64,000 bases of DNA, from positions 2,299,001 through 2,363,000 of the forward strand of contig NZ_JABWRE020000001.1 of NCBI RefSeq assembly GCF_014268815.2. Direction: 5' to 3'. Positions 62,051 through 64,000 of this stretch are shown one piece after another. A program made the position numbers and the translations under genes. Within the stretch, counting starts at the first letter, position 1, and the number at the start of each line of letters is the position of its first letter. This DNA comes from Pseudomonas urmiensis. GTDB lineage: Bacteria > Pseudomonadota > Gammaproteobacteria > Pseudomonadales > Pseudomonadaceae. The notes under the pieces are model-generated. The model was not told the DNA's origin and made no database searches. It saw only the letters and a program-made list of their open reading frames with translations.

Positions 62051-62460
62051 TGCCTAGCGCCACTGCCCTGCCGGTGCTGTATGCCGGCTTTGGCTGTCGC
62101 CAGGGCTGCTCGCGGCAGAACCTTGAAACCCTGCTGCGCCTAGGCCTGGCACAGCTGCAACTGCCGCTGAGTGCAGTGCAGGGCATCGCCAGCATCGAGC
62201 TGAAAGCCGACGAGGCTGGCCTGGCTGACTTGGCCAGGCAACTCGCGCTGCCTTTGCGGGTGTTCACCCCCGTGCAGCTGCAACGCTTCGAAGCGCAACT
62301 GTCCCATCGTTCCGCTGCAGCCTTCACCCACAGCGGCTGCTGGGGCGTTGCCGAAAGTAGCGCCCTGGCCCTGGCTGCCCAGGCCCATGGCGCTGCGCGA
62401 CTGGTACTTGCCCGGCAGATTCTCGGCGGCGCTACCCTCGCCTTCGCCAGTGGCCGATAA
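62050..62460 (+). CDS. cobE: Cobalamin biosynthesis protein CobE
   Basis: This 136-residue protein matches CobE/CbiG-C: YAGFGCRQGCSRQNLETLLRLGL, then GIASIELKADEAGLADLARQLALPLRVFTP and GVAESSALALAA near the end. CobE has a role in the aerobic corrin pathway that is not fully understood; a function in holding precorrin intermediates has been proposed. Its start overlaps the cbtA stop by one base. cobM follows after 30 nt. Confidence 0.9.
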   Translation: MPSATALPVLYAGFGCRQGCSRQNLETLLRLGLAQLQLPLSAVQGIASIELKADEAGLADLARQLALPLRVFTPVQLQRFEAQLSHRSAAAFTHSGCWGVAESSALALAAQAHGAARLVLARQILGGATLAFASGR

Positions 62461-62490
62461 TCGCGCCTATTTCATCTGCAAGGATTTTCC

Positions 62491-63243
62491 ATGACGGTCT
62501 ACTTCATCGGCGCCGGCCCCGGCGACCCGGAACTGATCACGGTCAAAGGCCAGCGCCTGATCCGCCAGTGCCCGGTGATCATCTACGCCGGCTCCTTGGT
62601 ACCGGCCGCCGTGCTCGAAGGCCACCGCGCCGCAACACTGATCAACAGCGCCGAGCTGCACTTGGAGCAGATCATCAGCGCCATCCGTACAGCCCATGCC
62701 AAAGGCCAGGATGTGGCCCGCGTGCACAGCGGCGATCCAAGTCTGTATGGGGCCATTGGCGAGCAGATCCGCTGCCTGCGCGAGCTGGGCATCGACTACC
62801 AGATCATCCCGGGCGTCACCGCCACCGCCGCCAGCGCCGCCCTGCTTGGCTGCGAACTGACCTTGCCCGGGGTCGCCCAGACCGTGATCCTCACCCGCTA
62901 CGGCGACCGCTCACCGATGCCCGCTGGCGAGCAACTGGCGGACCTGGCCCGGCACGGCAGCACCTTGGCCATTCACCTGGGCGTCAAGCACTTGCCACGG
63001 ATCGTCGCCGAGCTGCTGCCGCACTATGGCCCCGACTGCCCGATTGCCGTGATTCATCGGGCCTCCTGGCCAGATCAGGACTGGGTCCAGGGCACGTTGC
63101 AGGACATCGTCGAACGCGCCTCGGCCAAGGACTTCCGGCGCACCGCGCTGATCCTGGTTGGCCATGTGCTGGGCGATGCCCCCTTCAGCGACTCGGCCCT
63201 GTACCGGGCCGGCCATGCCCACCTGTATCGTCCTGGCAACTGA
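62491..63243 (+). CDS. cobM: Precorrin-4 C11-methyltransferase
   Basis: This 250-residue SAM-dependent methyltransferase of the corrin family has the N-terminal GAGPGDPELITVKGQRLI, the SAM-binding RVHSGDPSLYGAIGEQ and the central IPGVTATAASAALLGCELTLPG. QTVILTRYGDRSPMP and HLGVKHLPRIVAEL follow. CobM methylates precorrin-4 at C-11 on the aerobic pathway. A weak AAGGA precedes the ATG at 62491. It is last in the cbtB-cbtA-cobE-cobM operon. Confidence 0.96.
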   Translation: MTVYFIGAGPGDPELITVKGQRLIRQCPVIIYAGSLVPAAVLEGHRAATLINSAELHLEQIISAIRTAHAKGQDVARVHSGDPSLYGAIGEQIRCLRELGIDYQIIPGVTATAASAALLGCELTLPGVAQTVILTRYGDRSPMPAGEQLADLARHGSTLAIHLGVKHLPRIVAELLPHYGPDCPIAVIHRASWPDQDWVQGTLQDIVERASAKDFRRTALILVGHVLGDAPFSDSALYRAGHAHLYRPGN

Positions 63244-63309
63244 GCGTTGCCAGGCGCGCGGCTGGCGTAGCAGACTGCGGTCTACCTCTCGCCCACCGGA
63301 GTCATGCCC

Positions 63310-63552
63310 ATGCTCGAGCTACGCCCCAACTGCGAATGCTGCGATGTCGACTTGCCCGCAGAAAGCCCCCAGGCGCTGATTTGCTCATTCGAATGCACCT
63401 TCTGCCAGGCCTGCGCCGAGCAGCGTTTTCAGGGGCGCTGCCCAAATTGCTCGGGCCAGCTGCTGGCCAGGCCCAGCCGGGTCGGCACGGCGCTGAGTAA
63501 TAATCCCGCTTCGACGCAACGCATCGTAAAACCGCACCCCGCCTGCGCCTGA
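63310..63552 (+). CDS. DUF1272 zinc-ribbon-like protein
   Basis: This 80-residue protein has two cysteine pairs (NCECCDVDLP and FECTFCQACAEQRFQGRCPNCSGQL), matching the DUF1272 family, probably binding zinc. I chose the second ATG (63310), which has the better spacing to GGAG; the first (63304) is only 2 nt from it. The Arg/Lys-rich tail (RIVKPHPACA) is not conserved as far as I can tell. Function unknown. A 36-nt imperfect hairpin follows. Confidence 0.85.
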   Translation: MLELRPNCECCDVDLPAESPQALICSFECTFCQACAEQRFQGRCPNCSGQLLARPSRVGTALSNNPASTQRIVKPHPACA

Positions 63553-63558
63553 TCCCTA

Positions 63559-63594
63559 CACGCTCCGGTGAGCCAAATCGCTTGCCGGGGCGTG
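63559..63594. terminator. Imperfect hairpin after the DUF1272 gene
   Basis: CACGC..CCGG..AGC pairs with GCT..CCGG..GCGTG around a 6-nt loop. A T-run (TTTTTT) starts 16 nt later rather than directly after, so terminator function is likely but not certain. Confidence 0.55.
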
Positions 63595-63723
63595 CAAAAC
63601 CGCTCTTTTTTGTAGGCTTTTTCAACAGACCCTCCGCGTTTTTTCAACGCACCTATACTCGCCATTACCAAGGATTCTGAATCGACGTATCTTGCGCGCT
63701 GCCGGGCAGGCCCTACAGACGTA

Positions 63724-63742
63724 TTCCTGGGTGATTCAGGAA
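63724..63742. promoter_or_regulatory. Dyad upstream of the response regulator gene
   Basis: TTCCTG and CAGGAA separated by 7 nt, about 30 bp upstream of the start codon. The position suits a repressor or autoregulation site; no protein is known. Confidence 0.35.
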
Positions 63743-63772
63743 ACGGACTAAATTTCCGACAGGAGTTTCCCA

Positions 63773-64000
63773 ATGACAACCGTGCTGATGGTCGATGACC
63801 ACCCAACCGTAAGGATGGCCGTACGCATGTTGCTGGAGCGTGAACGTTTCCAGGTGATCGGTGAGGCCGGCAACGGCATTGAAGCGGTACAACAAGCGCG
63901 CAAACTCTCGCCCCAAGTGGTGATTCTCGACATCGGCCTGCCGGGCCTGGACGGCATGGAAGTGATCAAGCGTTTGCAGTTGCTGGAACCTGCGCCAAAA
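63773..64000 (+). CDS. Response regulator, NarL/LuxR family (cut by window edge)
   Basis: The visible 76 residues are a complete receiver-domain start: VLMVDDHPTVRMAVRMLLERERFQVIGEAGNG with the acidic pair, then VILDIGLPGLDGMEVIKRLQ with the phospho-accepting Asp. The sequence is that of two-component regulators whose C-terminus usually carries a LuxR-type helix-turn-helix, here outside the window. AGGAG precedes the ATG by 7 nt. An inverted repeat TTCCTG...CAGGAA lies just upstream. The partner kinase is not in this window. Confidence 0.88.
   Translation, partial: MTTVLMVDDHPTVRMAVRMLLERERFQVIGEAGNGIEAVQQARKLSPQVVILDIGLPGLDGMEVIKRLQLLEPAPK

Overview
The window looks like the chromosome of a Pseudomonas of the P. 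putida group. It is GC-rich, carries the roughly 24-bp REP palindromes typical of that group between genes, and has gene sets known from P. putida relatives: the quinohemoprotein amine dehydrogenase cluster, the fap amyloid operon and the cobN-cobW region. No rRNA, tRNA, intact transposon or CRISPR array was found. An integrase fragment is the only mobile remnant.

Layout. (1) 1-18.4 kb, amine oxidation: an acyl-CoA synthetase (cut by the left edge), the qhpA-D-C-B operon for the CTQ-containing amine dehydrogenase, then an aldehyde dehydrogenase, an outer-membrane porin, a sigma-54 activator, an iron alcohol dehydrogenase and a permease. On the opposite strand is an operon of a second sigma-54 activator followed by qhpF-qhpE-qhpG (peptide exporter, leader protease, flavin hydroxylase), which finish the gamma subunit. 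Together these can oxidise primary amines in the periplasm and process the aldehyde to acid and CoA ester. (2) 18.5-24.4 kb: an operon behind a near-perfect -24/-12 promoter encoding two paralogous secreted proteins of unknown function followed by two curlin-repeat proteins; no Csg secretion gene is present. This is the best candidate for an undescribed system. (3) 24.5-43.7 kb: mostly housekeeping and small accessory genes (alkB, a PpiC-type isomerase, ogt, an ABC-F ATPase, azoR, uppP, a chemoreceptor, pnuC with a NadR-like kinase) plus a short islet with an integrase remnant near 31.4-33.0 kb. (4) 43.7-53.8 kb: a complete fapABCDEF functional-amyloid operon behind its own sigma-54-type promoter, an LTA-synthase-like phosphotransferase, a VpsR/FleQ-like sigma-54 activator and a conserved small protein. 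(5) 53.8-63.3 kb: cobalamin genes, with cobW-cobN-chlI-like-chlD-like on the minus strand and cbtB-cbtA-cobE-cobM on the plus strand, each set behind its own cobalamin riboswitch. (6) The right end holds a DUF1272 protein and a response regulator cut by the window edge.

Theme. Three sigma-54 activators and at least four recognisable -24/-12 promoters lie in this one window, serving amine catabolism and two unrelated amyloid operons (curlin type and Fap type). Start codons, promoters and operators were judged by eye; family assignments come from motifs and remembered family features, not database searches.
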